Shown here: positions 1 through 11,607 of the stretch, one piece after another | Layout: each line of letters opens with the position of its first letter | Numbering within the stretch: the stretch's first letter is position 1 | NCBI GenBank assembly: GCA_030180135.1 | Contig: CM058236.1 | Coordinates: forward strand, 51,983,728-52,047,727 | Direction: 5' to 3' | DNA: 64,000 bases | Source of the DNA: Orychophragmus violaceus | Lineage: Eukaryota > Streptophyta > Magnoliopsida > Brassicales > Brassicaceae | Position numbers and translations under genes: made by a program | The notes under the pieces: generated by a model | What the model was told of the DNA's origin: nothing | Databases searched by the model: none | Seen by the model: only the letters and a program-made list of their open reading frames with translations

Positions 1-33
1 ATATATTGACAAGTGCAACTGCTTACCCTTCAA

Positions 34-774
34 TTATCTGCTGATGTAGGCTAAGGGGTGTCCTTCTTGCATCAAAACCGCCCCGATTCCCTGCCCACAC
101 GCATCAGTTTCTACCACAAATGGTTTATCAAACAAGGGAAGAGCTAAAACCGGAGTGGAGCACATCGCCATCTTCAATTTATCAAACGCAGAACTTGCTT
201 CCTCTGACCATAAGAACGCGTCTTTCTTTGTTAGAGCTGTTAATGGACCTGTGATTATCCCAAAGTTCTTCACAAAACGACGATAATACCCGGCTAACCC
301 CAAAAACCCACGCAACTGCTTCAGATTTGTTGGTGTAGGCCATTCAGCTACTGCCTTAACCTTAGCCGGGTCGGTCGAAACTCCCCTTCCCTCGATGTAA
401 TGGCCTAAGTACTCCACTTTAGGTACTGGAAATGAACACTTACTTTCCTTAGCAAACAGGCTATTGACCCTCTTCAGCTCAAACACCTTCCTTAAATGTG
501 CCACATGCGTTTCCATCGTCGAGCTGTAAACCAAGATGTCGTCAAAGAAAATGAGTACACCTTTGCGCAATAAGGATTGGAAGACCGCATTCATGAGCCC
601 CTGGAACGTTGCTGGTGCGTTCGTCAAACCAAAAGGCATTACGAGGTACTCATAGTGGCCGCTATTAGTTTTAAATGCTGTCTTATGCACATCTGATGGT
701 TCCATACGGACTTGATGATAACCTTCCCTCAAGTCTATCTTCGAGTATATAGAGGAGCCACCTAACTCGTCCAT
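34..774 (-). pseudogene. Gypsy reverse transcriptase / RNase H fragment
   Basis: This encodes the palm and thumb of a Ty3/gypsy reverse transcriptase followed by the start of the RT-type RNase H. Visible blocks are YSKIDLREGYHQVR (residues 10-23), MPFGLTNAPATFQ (46-58), the catalytic FFDD (76-79, genomic 549-538) and GFLGLAGYYRRFVKNFG. RNase H starts at FVVETDACGQGIGAVL. The stop at 34-36 is a nonsense codon, since RNase H-like sequence continues in the same frame to position 1. Upstream, the finger motifs are missing: the sequence jumps from a LLQAD-like segment near 815 straight to FPIPLIEDL-like sequence near 790, so an internal deletion removed the first RT blocks. Confidence 0.9.
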
Positions 775-898
775 AAGGTCTTCGATTAACGGTATGGGAA
801 ATCTGCCTGCAACAGCTCTTGGACAATTTTATCCACTTCATTTTTCTGCTGGACCGAGTACCTGTAAGGCCTCTGGTTCACCGGGTTAGATCCCTCCA

Positions 899-1519
899 TC
901 AATGGTATACGGTGATTATGGTTGGCTCGAGAAGGCGGTAGTGCCGCGGTTCCTCGAATATGTCTGAGAACTCCTCAATGAGAGATGTTATCTCCGAAGG
1001 TATACACTGCTCACCCTCGCCAATGGTTTCCACTGAGCATGACATCATCGGCTCACTGTCGCCAGCGTCTTGAACGCAAAGCATAGACAACTGCACCTGC
1101 CCGTCTTGCATTTTGTTCAAACGAGTGGCCTTAAGCTCTCTCACTGACCCCGCCTTAATCCCATGAAGGTGGATCTTCTTCGACTCCCATTTAAACATCA
1201 TCTCCAACTGCTTAAAGTCCCAAGTTATAGGCCCCAGCTGCGTAAGCCACTGCACGCCAAGAACCATGTCACACCCGCCCAGAGGTATAACCAACACATC
1301 CGAAACAAACTCAGTCTCTTGAAACTCCCACTGAAAACTCTCAACCTTAGAATCCACTGTTAACACGTTACCATCAGCTACCTTCACCTTCCTCCTTCCC
1401 ACTGTTTTCAGGTTGCATCCCAACTTCACTGCGATATCCCGATCTATGAAGTTATGTGTTGATCCGGAATCTATTAAGATGAACAACACCCTCTTCCCAT
1501 GAACGCCCCTTACTCTCAT
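899..1519 (-). pseudogene. Gypsy aspartic protease region, frameshifted
   Basis: This is a retropepsin-like protease that would cut the gag-pol polyprotein. The catalytic triplet appears as LIDSGSTHNFID (D17-S18-G19), followed by VLGVQWLTQLGPITWDF, both typical of plant gypsy proteases. Downstream the frame shifts near 950. After the shift the expected linker into RT (ALPPSRANH-like, then NPVNQRPYRYS-like) can be read to about 815. The stretch between gag and protease (1520-1569) also carries a frame change and a stop, so gag and protease no longer form one frame. Confidence 0.82.
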
Positions 1520-1569
1520 GGTCCGATAAGCCTCAGAAACTCATGTCACTGCATTCACAGAAATCTGTG

Positions 1570-2682
1570 CTAAATCTCCATCTTCCGTGACCTCTTCTTC
1601 TTCCTCACACACCTCCTCATCTTCATCACCATCGGTTTCAAGATAAAAAGTTGTGTTTTTTTATGCTTGAGATAGTGATCCGGGGTGTATTTCTCGTCAC
1701 AGAAATAACAAAGACCTTGTGCTCTGCGTCGACTCATCTCTTCCTTTGACAAAAACGGTACCGGTTGCTTTGGTTGCGTTTTGCTCCTGTCCGCATTGGT
1801 CTCCATTACCTTAACTCCTTTATCCGATTTCTTATATGGCAGAATTCCCTTATTATTCTGCACTGGTGGTTTAGCTGTCGACCATGATGAGCTTTGTGTT
1901 TTGGCTGGATGCGCTCGCTCGTAAAGTCTACCAAGGACCAAACATTTCCTGACTGTTTGTGGTTCAAACATTCTGACGTGATTCTGCGTGTCCTCTCTCA
2001 ACCCCGCCAGATAAGCGCTAACTAAATACTCTTCTGACAAATTAACCCGCGTTCGAATCAACTCAAACTTCCCATGATACTCCGCAATTCCATTAGTTTC
2101 CTGAAGTTGTTTCAGCTCAGCGATCGGATCATCCAAAACCTCTTCAAACCGTTCCATCAGCATTGTCTTATAAGTCACCCAATCAGCTGTGACATGACTG
2201 CCCATTTCCGACTGTACGATCGATCTGTGCCAGGCGGATGCAAGATCGTCAAAATGGATTGACGCAAGTCCTACTTTCAAATCTTCGGGCGTACGATCAA
2301 TGGCAAAGAATTGTTCAACCTTGAACAGCCAATCCTTGACCTTATCTCCGTTAAATCGCGGAAAATCGAGTTTAGCAAGGCGTGTTACTCCGGAATATGA
2401 TGCTCCCTGTCCGGACCTTCCTTTCCCCATCTCCTGGTTATAGCTCGGTCGTGAGCTACTGTTGGTGTCTCCTTCACGAGCACCATCTGCCAACTTGAAC
2501 GTTTCAAACATGTCCACCAGCGTCTTTTCAAGTCGCTCGCTTTGTGCAGCCATATGGGTAGCCAACTGAGTAGCCATTTGAGTCGCAATCGACGCTTCAA
2601 CTTTTGCCGAGACAGCCTCCTCCACCTCCTGGAACAAAGCTTCCTTCTCTTTCAAAGCCAACTGAGCTCTCGTTTCCGCCAA
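1570..2682 (-). pseudogene. Gypsy gag, 3' end frameshifted
   Basis: This is a capsid/nucleocapsid precursor. A Gln/Glu/Ala-rich, probably coiled-coil N-terminus (residues 1-65) leads into a Retrotrans_gag region with LDFPRFNGDKVKDWLFKVEQ, then FDDLASAWHRSI and ERFEEVLDDPIAELKQL. Near the C-terminus is a zinc-binding-like CYFCDEKYTPDHYLKHK, which lacks a clear last ligand. After KKTQLF the frame slips, replacing an acidic tail with a basic one before the stop. The first ATG lies just inside the tRNA binding site, as is normal for gag. Confidence 0.85.
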
Positions 2683-2703
2683 TGAATCCGAGGAAAGAGT
2701 GTT

Positions 2704-2715
2704 GCTCTGATACCT
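2704..2715 (-). other. Primer binding site, initiator-Met tRNA type
   Basis: On the minus strand the 12 bases read AGGTATCAGAGC, one mismatch from the canonical TGGTATCAGAGC that pairs with the 3' end of initiator Met tRNA. The site sits directly inside the LTR end, which fixes the element as minus strand. Confidence 0.85.
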
Positions 2716-2716
2716 T

Positions 2717-3072
2717 TGATAAAGAATAAAACGTAAGGATCACGCAAACGAATCACACAAGAACCGATGTTCAAACAAACACATATTCTGACCTCAACAA
2801 GCAAAGAATCCGAAAATGAAGAAAATATTCTTAGACTTAAATGAGCAAAGTCGATTACAGAGAATTCAGAGAATGAGAAAAGATGATAAAATTATTCTTA
2901 GATCGTTTCCGAGATGGAATGCGATCTTTAAACACCAAAGCCGAGCTAGAGTATCTCGTTGAAATCAAAACTAGAGTATCTTGTATCTAACAACTAGATC
3001 ACAAGATCTTTTATTCAAACAAAATAGAAATGACGTGGCAGCTTCAATCTTCCCGCCACAATCCTGATAACA
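2717..3072 (-). repeat. 5' LTR of the first gypsy element
   Basis: On the minus strand the segment begins TGTTATCAGG and ends TTTATCA next to the primer binding site, giving TG...CA ends and 356 bp. The partner LTR is outside the window, so the outer boundary rests on the TG end alone. Confidence 0.65.
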
Positions 3073-3829
3073 TTAAATCTCGAAGCTTTGCTTCATTGGA
3101 AAATTTTTCCGAGAAATTTGTAAGTTTGAGTTTTTAAATTAAATCAAGTAGATTCAAGAGTTAGGTTTTTCTGAACTAGCAACAAAGCTATTGACACGGT
3201 ATCTATGATCATGTTGATATCACTGAATGTTTTTTTTCTTATGAAAAGTTTGATGAAATAGTTTATTACCAAAACTTGCAGAAGACAAAGTTATTGTACT
3301 AGAAGCAGAGAAACGAGTGTATGAAACAAGGATGCATAAGCTAGCAAAAGTTTAAAGATCAGTGATGACCTCATCAAGTTCCTTTCAATACTCTCAAACT
3401 TGTTAGTAACAAATAAGCCTCATTTAGTGGTTGATGAATCTCATTTTCTATATCGCACTCATGAATCTCAAGATGCCGAAATGAAGAAACAATGTTGTGT
3501 CGATGATTCCATCGGAAATCGCCTACCAAAACTAGAAGAGGGTCGAATGTGGTCCGTCGTGTTCATCATCGACGTTGCTCGGATAATTATAGTTTTCTTG
3601 ATTCCCAATTTTTATCGATTATTGCTATAAGTTATCATAAGTTAGAGTTGGACATAAGTTAACATAAGTTCTACCGAAATACACAAAACAAAATAACAGT
3701 CTCTTTAGTTGGGTTTCGTCGAATTTGCGGGAGCAGCAACTGGGTTGGGTTCCACATTCTTCCATCTCATAATGACGGGACTCATATGCACGACTTATTC
3801 CCTTTCCCCTTAGTTATAGCCTTCACCTT
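3073..3829. other. Unassigned flanking sequence
   Basis: No recognisable gene, RNA or element end was found. A 76-codon open frame at 3400-3630 has no family resemblance and no supporting context. Confidence 0.5.
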
Positions 3830-4143
3830 TTTTTGAGAAGCTCTTCACGTAATTCTCCTTTTTGTTCAACTGCTCTATTTCTTCCTTTTTTTATCTTTCT
3901 TCTCACGACCTTGTTCTACTACTCTCTTTCTTCCCTTTTGTTTTCTCCTTCTTATCACCATCATTACCACAAGCTTCACTTGTCACTGTCTTATCTCCAC
4001 TATCACCATCTTTACCTTTTGCTTCTCCCAAATTTTCTAGACCATCACCCTCGACCTCTTCATTACCCTCACACCGCCACCTTCCTCATCACAATCTGTA
4101 CCTTCTTCTTATAATTCTCTAGACCATTACTGATGAGGACATC

Positions 4144-4686
4144 GGATCATCCAAACCCGGTCCGGACGAGCGGTACGTACCAACCTCAACCATGAGGCTG
4201 ATCGAGCTGTTCCCGACCACGCGGAACGTATCTGAAGAGGTTCAAGAGGGCAAGATATGTTCTACAAGGCCAAATGACGTGGTATTGAGGATTCGTCAGC
4301 CAACAACATGTTTCAGGATTAATGATCATTCCAGAACCCAACTGGAACAATCCCATTTAGAGATGGTCGACAACCGTCCACCCGGAGCCTTAGTCAAGTC
4401 CTGAAAAATGACCATAGGAGAATTCGTTCGAACCAATCATACTAGACTTGATATCCACCAGAAAGTATGCTATTTGCAAGAGTCTGGTCAGATGGAATCA
4501 GCCTTGGTTCGAGCTAATCTTGGAGTATGTCTAGAAGCTGCCCATTTAGCCCTGTCCGCGGATATAGGTGCATTCAAGAGAGGATTGCGATCAGACCATG
4601 TGGATTGAAGCTGCAAATCAACCTGTTATGGAAACCTGACTCACCAGGGAATCTGCACGAAGTAGAATCACATCAAGACCATTTTC
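4144..4686 (+). repeat. Direct repeat, copy 1 (about 540 bp)
   Basis: The copy runs from GGATCATCCAAACCC to CATCAAGACCATTTT and matches 4827-5361 with scattered substitutions. Both copies happen to be partly open, but copy 1 has a stop where copy 2 reads through, so this is treated as duplicated repeat DNA and not as a gene. The linker after it (4687-4826) has a partial match near 6100-6230, which suggests a third, partial unit. Confidence 0.8.
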
Positions 4687-4826
4687 TATCATCCACCATC
4701 ACCCATTGACCAAGCAGAGAGCGTCTTCGACCAGCTCCTTTGTCCCATCATCCACCCGGTGTCGATCGATTCTCCATCGTTTCGATCAATCCCTCTTGAC
4801 CACCTGCCTCCAATCTTACATCATCT

Positions 4827-5361
4827 GGATCATCCAAACCCGACCCGGACGAGCGGTACGTACCAACCTCGACCATGTGGCTGATCGAGCTGTTTCCGAC
4901 CACGCAGAACGTACCTGAGGAGGTTCAGGATGCTAAGACATGTTCTACAAGGAAAAATGACGTGGCATTGAGGATTCATGAGGCAACAACATTTTTCAGG
5001 ATTAATGATCGTTCCAGAACCCAATTGGAACGATCCCATTTGGAGATGGTCGACAACCGTCCACCCATAGCCTTAGCCAAGTCCTGGAAGATGACCATAG
5101 GAGAATTGGTTAGAACCAATCATACCAGACTTGATATCCACCAGAAAGTATTCAATTTGGAAGAGTTTGGTCAGAAGGAATCAGCCTTGGTTCCAGCTAA
5201 TCTTGGAGTATGTTTAGAAGCTGCCCATTTAGCCCTGTCCGCGGATATAGGTGCATGAGGACTTCGATCGGACCATGTGGATTCAAGCTGCAACTCAACC
5301 TTTTATGGATACCTGATCACCAGGGAATCTGAACGAAGTAAAATCACATCAAGACCATTTT
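4827..5361 (+). repeat. Direct repeat, copy 2
   Basis: Second copy of the unit starting GGATCATCCAAACCC, 683 bp downstream of the first. It holds a 127-codon open frame (4875-5258) without recognisable domains. It runs directly into the LTR-like segment that follows. Confidence 0.8.
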
Positions 5362-6060
5362 GTATGAAGAAGTTATGCATGTTTCAAGACAGGTGATTTT
5401 CTGGGAACCCGATAAAGACCGACTTGCACATTTTGGAGTCCTCATAACGAACCAGGAAGAATCATAGGATTAAAGGAACTTTTCTGGATTCTTTCTTCAT
5501 CAGGGAATGCATGAGAGTTGGATTCACACCAATACCAGCTCGGACAAAGAAGATATGCAAGATCAAACCCGAAGGTTGCTGGACTTGCCTTATTTGGAAG
5601 CTCACGGATTTAGTGAACTCCAGAACTATGTGTGGCGACCAAGAGCACGTGCAACATCTCCTTGGGATGAGGTTTATACTCTTTTTTCCCTTAAGTGTGG
5701 TTTTATCCCAATTGGGTTTTCCCACTAAGGTTTTTAACGAGGTAATCCAAAGCCCGATACAAGAGAAGGAGAATATGGCCCGTCCAACCTTCCTTCTTGT
5801 CTGTTCTTTTATGATTTCGACCAGGCCCTTTTTGGCCTACTTGTAACCTAGACTATTGGCTATTTAAGCCATTCTTTTCGAGCTTAATAAGATCAAACAA
5901 GTTTAAACTAAAAACCCTAAGAGTTTAGCCATAGACGGCACATAGGTCTCTCACTCTCTGGCGTGGCTTCCCCTTGAGACTGAAGATCGTGTTACTTTCT
6001 CGTGTTTGTGTTATTTTTGTGTTCTGATCTCACCTAAATCTGCAAACCATCCATTGAGAA
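5362..6060 (+). other. LTR-like segment with promoter signals
   Basis: At 5676-5742 is the conserved plant LTR block: a CTCTTTTTTCCCTT-like start, then TTTTATCCCAATTGGGTTTT, then AAGGTTTTTAACGAGG. This block is common in LTRs of plant copia and gypsy elements. A TATA-like TATTTAAG follows at 5861-5868. No primer binding site or gag follows, so this is probably a solo or decayed LTR, or a non-autonomous element, on the plus strand. Exact ends were not found. Confidence 0.55.
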
Positions 6061-6910
6061 GCCTTGAGAGCGCCTTCGGCCAGAAAGCGTTTCCCATCCG
6101 ACCACCAACCATCGTCCATCGACCATCGACCACTGATCAACCAGAGAGCGTCTTCGAACAGCTGGGCGACCCAAACAACTATCCACTTCCCATCTTACAT
6201 CAATTACTCTCATCCTCTTGATCATAACCATATTTTCTTCAATCTCTTTATATACACCATCACCCTCACCCTCTTGATCATCACCACCTAAACCACCTAG
6301 TTCATCACCACCTAGTCCATCATTTGTCACTGTTACATTCCCTTACATTCCCTATTAATATATTAACATGTGATTCCAATCTACTACTAAAGACATCAAA
6401 CCTTCTCACTCAATCCTTAAACCTATCTTCAAACACCATCACTAGTCGACACTTTATATAAAACAAACCATCTTTAAGTAATTTATGCAAATCAGGGGCA
6501 TTATCCGCATGAGTCTCATCCGAATGAGTCTCAAATGCATGTGTCATACCCGCAGCCTAAAAAGCAGGACAAAGATCTGCATTTTCCTTAGATGCACGTG
6601 CCACCACATATTAGTTAAAAAAACTCTTAAAAGCTGATTTTTTTCATTTTATTAATTAAAAGCTTGTTTCAACCATCAGTAATAGGATCATCCACATCAT
6701 TCCAACCTATCTCAATATCCATGGTTCCAAGATACTTTGAATGGTCTAAATAAGAGAGTGAGAAAGAAACTCTCTACATAAGGTGCTCCATTTCCTGTAT
6801 TTTCTTCCCAATGATGACAAAGTATAAGAAGTACAAGACAACCATCTTAAATTGATCCAAAGAAAAGCTTTTGTTTATCTTTCATTTTTGGAAACATCTT
6901 CTCAACTTTA
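6061..6910. other. Degenerate repeat DNA
   Basis: Position 6100-6230 partly repeats the 4690-4826 linker (shared CAGAGAGCGTCTTCG). The rest is pyrimidine-rich, then AT-rich, with no gene recognised. Confidence 0.45.
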
Positions 6911-7760
6911 TCATATGTAACTCTTTTTCCGCTTCGAAATATTTCGGAACGACCAAAACCCACCTAATCTTTCACAACGGTTAGGGTTAGGATGAAAATA
7001 TAGCTCGAATATAAATGCACGTTCTCTAAGAGAATATCGGATTGGAACCCTATTGACAATAAACCAAACCTCCATCTTCTTATTTACGCCTACAATCCTA
7101 ATAAGAAGCATCCACATTCCCATCCATTTAGAATTTATCTTCGTACCCTTATGGAAGGCATCTTTGAATTGTGGGTGCTCAAAGTACCATTTCAGCTCTT
7201 TTTCTTTGAGAATATCTTCTATAGTCATAGCGGTCTTAGCAATATAAAGCTTTGAAGAGAGTTTTATTGTCTTAACATAATCAGTTGGACACAAGTACAT
7301 TTTTGTAGGTTGCAGTGTTTCTCTTTCTTCATCGGAATCCTGAAAAAAAAATTGAACCAAGGATCACCAAGTTGTACGTTTTCCAAACTAAGTCAAGTTA
7401 TACTAAGTTTTATGCTTCAAATTTTCAAATTTATAAACATAGAGTGAGCTTCGATGCCGAAAGGTAATCATACATGTTATACTAAGTTTTCATATATTTT
7501 TTGACGTTCTAAAATTAAAGTTATACTAAGTTATACTTCTAAATTTTAGAAGAGATACATATTATTTTAGTTTCTTCAGAATCAACTGTATGTTCCTCAT
7601 GGATCCGTTCTTCTTCTCATCACCTTCCTCATCCTCTTCCTCATCCCATTCCTCATCCTTTTCCACATCCTCTTCTTCATCACCAGAACCTTCCTCAGAT
7701 TCTTTTTCCAAGTTGACTTCATTAAATTCCTTTTCCACTTCCTCTTCTTCATGATTCTAT
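6911..7760 (-). pseudogene. DUF1985 protein fragment, probably from a Ulp1-type MULE
   Basis: The 149-residue frame at 7360-6911 contains VNRVPIRYSLRERAFIFEL, which matches the core of DUF1985 (PIR-S-REF-L-TGL pattern). Upstream on the minus strand, 7757-7575, a different frame encodes a very acidic stretch rich in EEE and DEE. DUF1985 proteins in Brassicaceae usually come from Ulp1-protease-bearing Mutator-like elements. No protease domain and no terminal repeats are visible here, so this is a fragment. The sequence between the two frames has several TTATACTAAG motifs. The MULE origin is inferred. Confidence 0.65.
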
Positions 7761-8690
7761 TCATCCTCTTTTCTCGACGAATGTCTTTGCAGAGTTGGAT
7801 TCCTTGTTATAGGCACAATCACAATGATTCAATTTTGGGTTGATAATCAATCATGGTTGAAAAGGGTGTGAATAGGGAGAAACGGGTTGAATCAATTTAG
7901 GGTTTAGAAGACATAAATCAGGTGAAGACTTAAATTTTTTTACGGATTTTGGTTTTGACCCGACCTAATTAAATAAAGATGGGTCGGATATGGGTCGGTT
8001 ATGGATATACCTTGGTTGGGTTGTAAATAAAATAAACTATCCCAGTTTTTTGGTATTTTACACTTTCTCGTGAAATTAAAAAGTAAATATTTTTATTTTT
8101 TTTTATAGGAGAAGCAGCTTAGAATTTGACAAGACAATGAGGAGCTCATGATAATTTAGCCAATTTTTCCTAAAAGGTTTTGGAGTCTCGGACCAAATTG
8201 TTTATTTTCCTTTTTAATCATCACTATTTGTATTTTCATTTAATTAATTTTTTTTAAATAATTATAATAATAAATTTATTGTATTTTATATAACCAGACG
8301 TTTACTGCTTCATAACGAGGTTAACAATTCCGATAAGCTTTTTAACACTGCAACACGTGAACTACTTTAAAGGTTATATATGTGAGTTTTCTTTTTTACT
8401 ATGTTGGTTCAAAGTGTGTGTGTGCAAATGTCTAAATATTTAAACTGCTAATAAGTTTTACTTTCGAGGTTTAAAATGTGATTTTTCCTTTTCTAAAGTA
8501 TATAAGTATGACTATTTCTTTTAGGAAAGGGTAATATGATTCTATATGCATGAAAAATTGAAAAATTAGGTGGAGTGAATAGTTCAGCGCGTGCTATTCA
8601 GATTAGATCGTGGAATTACACATGTAACCCTCAAGAGAATAGTAAACTTAGAAGAGAGCCTAGAGTTTTTAGCTTAGTCTAGACTTTGCG
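7761..8690. other. AT-rich sequence, nothing recognised
   Basis: No open frame of note, element end or RNA gene was found. Confidence 0.5.
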
Positions 8691-8697
8691 TGTGTCA

Positions 8698-8746
8698 GAC
8701 AATTTTGAAATCTGAGTTTTTGACTTTCAGATTTCAAAATATTGTG
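8698..8746. repeat. Inverted repeat / hairpin
   Basis: ATTTTGAAATCTGA at 8702-8715 is the exact reverse complement of 8727-8740, with an 11-base loop. Allowing a 2-base bulge, the arms extend to ACAA at 8698 and TTGT near 8745, giving about 18-19 paired bases. Confidence 0.8.
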
Positions 8747-9282
8747 TGGCGTAAAAAGTGTTGCCTCATAAATCTAAGTTATTCCTGAAAACAATTAATG
8801 GTCTTAAAACCTCAACGTATGCTCTCCTTTGCTCCCAAAAATTATTCTGCGTCTCTTACTTACAATCGTTTTCGTTCGATCCATTTCTTCTTCCGTTTTG
8901 ACTGTCCTCGTTTAGGTACTGATACGTAAGTTTCCTCCGTAGTCATATAATGTTCTCTCATTATCTATTTTCCATCCTTCCTCAATATATGACATTGATG
9001 CCGTGTCTGAACTGAAAAGAGGATTATCTGTCGCCGAAGCTCAACCAGCTAGTTCTACTGTCGGTGGGGTTATTCAGACAAAACGGCTTTTAGTCCCCTT
9101 TAACGTGAACTTTGCTAGAGAAGTTTGATTTCAATTTTCAGGTAACATTCAATTAGATCGTGGTAATCTATAATGAAGTGGACAATTATTGATATTTTGA
9201 ATCGTGTTTGTTTTATGTGGTAATATTTGTAGATTTTACATATAGTAATGTATAAATTATATGATTGTTGAGTTATGTGTTT

Positions 9283-9866
9283 GATATCGTTATGTTGATG
9301 TGTTTGATGATTTCTTGTTATTTGTATCTCAGTTTTACAATATGATGATGGAATCTGATTTGGTCAAACAATCAATAGCATTCGTTACAATTATGTCTGT
9401 TAATTACATTGTTGGCTAAGTTACATGTCGTACCCACTAACTTACTTATGGGTTAACAGATCAAACAATATACATTTAGTCCTTGTTTTATCCTATAAAA
9501 TAGGTCATGTTATATCCTTTAAAATACTTAGTAGATATCATTGTTAACGTCAATGTTTATGTATTACATGTCATTTAAGTTATGATTTCGATATCGCTTT
9601 TTGGATGCCTTAGATGATTCGTTGCTATTCGTATCCCAGTTATACAGTATGATGGAACCTGATTTGGTTTAGCAATCAACTTCATTGGTTACACTTTGTT
9701 GTTGTTTACATTGTTTGTAAAGTTACATTTTCTTGACTGATAACTTATTTATTGTGTAAACAGATCCAACACTACATGTTTCTAGTCCATGTTTTATCTT
9801 GTAATATACGTTGTCGATATCATTGTTAACCTCATTGTTTACATAGTAGATGTCATTTTAGTTTGT
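9283..9866. repeat. Tandem duplication, period about 307 bp
   Basis: Two degenerate copies start at GATATCG near 9283 and 9590. Shared landmarks in order are TTTGATGATT/TTAGATGATT, GGAA(T/C)CTGATTTGGTT-like, a GTGGGTTAACAG/GTGTAAACAG pair and ATATCATTGTTAAC. Each copy is AT-rich and noncoding. Confidence 0.75.
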
Positions 9867-9947
9867 TGTTATATATTGATTGTTTACAGTTTAATGTCTA
9901 CACCATCGACTAGTAGTCTTCTTTCATGTTAAACAGGTGCGCAATTA

Positions 9948-10100
9948 ATGGCAACTGCACACTTGGGTCTCATGACACTTTTCCTCATTCAAGTGCATGC
10001 ATGTGGCGGTCTGGATGCTGTTAAGGAGTTAGACGTTTCGGATTTGGAGACGGAGTCAAAGAAGATGGTGCTATATCGCATTGATACATTCACCGGTTAA
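9948..10100 (+). other. Small open frame, possible exon remnant
   Basis: A 50-codon frame (MATAHLGLM...TFTG) follows an acceptor-like TTAAACAG. It is acidic in its second half (VKELDVSDLETESKK). I do not recognise it. It may be a last exon of a gene fragment carried by an element spanning this AT-rich area. Confidence 0.2.
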
Positions 10101-10636
10101 GAGTGTCCCTGTTCCGCAATCTCTGTCTTGATATTGGTCGCTAAGTTTCGTGTTCTTGTTAATTTTTTCGATTAACGGCTATATATTTGTTGTTGGTCGT
10201 ATCTGTGTTGAACTTTGAACGGTATTAGTATTGTATTTCTTTTCGGTTACCACCTACCAACAAACAATGACTTTGAGTTGTCAGATAACACATTTAAACT
10301 TTATGTGTTTTGCTTATGGGCCTTTTAGGCCCTAAAAATATTAAGTCATTATGTGTTAACTGTATTCGGTTAGACACCTTTCGTAATCATATTACTCGAC
10401 AATTTTAGTATTTACTAACCGAGTTATTGTACATAACAGCCTAGAAAAGGCAACTGAATCCTCTTATTTTAGAACAGTTATATGATCATTCAATACTTTT
10501 GGTTGTAATCATATTATCGGCCATTGGGTTAGTTTGCTTTGTTATCGTCTAAATGGTAAATCATTAAAATTTATTTATTTCTACTTATTTAAACGTTGGC
10601 CGTTAAAAAACGTTAATTGGGTGAAATGAAATATAA

Positions 10637-10989
10637 AGAATAACAAAAGAGTGTTCTCTATAATCACATTCTTGAGTTACAAAAATATGAATCCATTGAA
10701 AGCAAGATCTTCCAAGTAGTGATGAGAAGTTAGTTACTACACTGATTAGTTACTACTTACTACTACAGATGAAAATGGTTATTTGATGCAGTAGAGAGGG
10801 GTAATTTAGTAATTGCACATATAGTGCATATCCAAAATGTGACTCAGCCATATTCATCTTTCTTCTTCCGAGTGTTCATCAGATCTCTTCGTTTTACACA
10901 ATTCCAATGACGTCTTGTGTTGCTCATCTTTCTCTCTCAGGTAATCGATTCCTTCTCGCTTCATTCCGAGAACACTCTTTTGTTATTCT
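10637..10989. mobile_element. 353-bp element with 22-bp perfect terminal inverted repeats
   Basis: AGAATAACAAAAGAGTGTTCTC at 10637-10658 is an exact inverted copy of 10968-10989. No convincing target duplication flanks it, so the class is unknown. The interior looks like a gene 5' end: a pyrimidine-rich leader, ATG at 10907, 34 coding bases (MTSCVAHLSLSG) and a donor-like CAG/GTAATC at 10940. It may be a small transposon that picked up a promoter and first exon, or an inversion-duplication. Confidence 0.5.
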
Positions 10990-11600
10990 ATAGATTTCAC
11001 TCCACCTACCTCTCAAACTTTTGATCTGGCTTTGTTTTAAAAATCCAGAACTCTTTAATGACATATTTTAGTTTTTGATTCAAACAATAATGTCAATTGC
11101 CGCTAAATATAAGAGGATTTTGTGTGTTTATCAATAAAAACTATTCACCTTTTTCATATGTGGTTCACAAACTAACACATAAAATGTTTGCCCACTTCAA
11201 TACCTATCGGTTGGAGATTTGAAGACAAGAATCATTTGTCATAAATGAACCTGACACACGCGCTGCCCACTTTAATATAGGGGCTTTTCTGTCAAAAAAA
11301 TGTTGAGTTTCTAATTAGTGAATTATAGACACCAGAATCTTAAATAATAGCTTATCTGTGTATATTGATTCATATCACCCTTTAGGAAATTGGCTAAATT
11401 AATAACATGGAAAAAAAATTAATAAACTAAAAATAAAATTTTCCTCTATTAACAAAAAAACAAACCCCATTTTTCTTATATTTATCATCTTCATATTTCT
11501 CTCTCCTCTGCAAAAGCCGAAATCATGTTCCACAACAATTTCTCTCTAGCATCATCGCATCTCCACTAAAAAGGACAATAAACATGTGTCGGCAAATACT
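10990..11600. other. AT-rich sequence, nothing recognised
   Basis: No gene or element end was recognised. Confidence 0.45.
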
Positions 11601-11607
11601 GCAAAAA

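Larger units (their letters stand above)
1..3072 (-). mobile_element. Decayed Ty3/gypsy LTR retrotransposon, cut by window edge
   Basis: In minus-strand order there is a 5' LTR (3072-2717), an initiator-Met tRNA binding site, gag, aspartic protease, reverse transcriptase and the start of RNase H, which is the Ty3/gypsy order. The rest of RNase H, integrase and the 3' LTR lie left of position 1. The short LTR, the Met-tRNA site and the CYFCDEKYTPDH zinc-binding motif resemble chromovirus elements such as the Reina group, but no chromodomain is in view, so the lineage is inferred. Several frameshifts, a nonsense codon and a deletion in RT show that the copy is dead. Confidence 0.9.

Noticed and set aside
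2704..2715. tRNA-like matches (also 22989, 36733 and 55733)
   Set aside because: These are only the 12-18 base primer binding sites of LTR elements, not tRNA genes.
4192..5258. Two similar open frames (70 and 127 codons) that could suggest a duplicated gene
   Set aside because: One copy is stopped where the other reads on, there is no domain resemblance, and the similarity extends outside the frames. This is a duplicated repeat.
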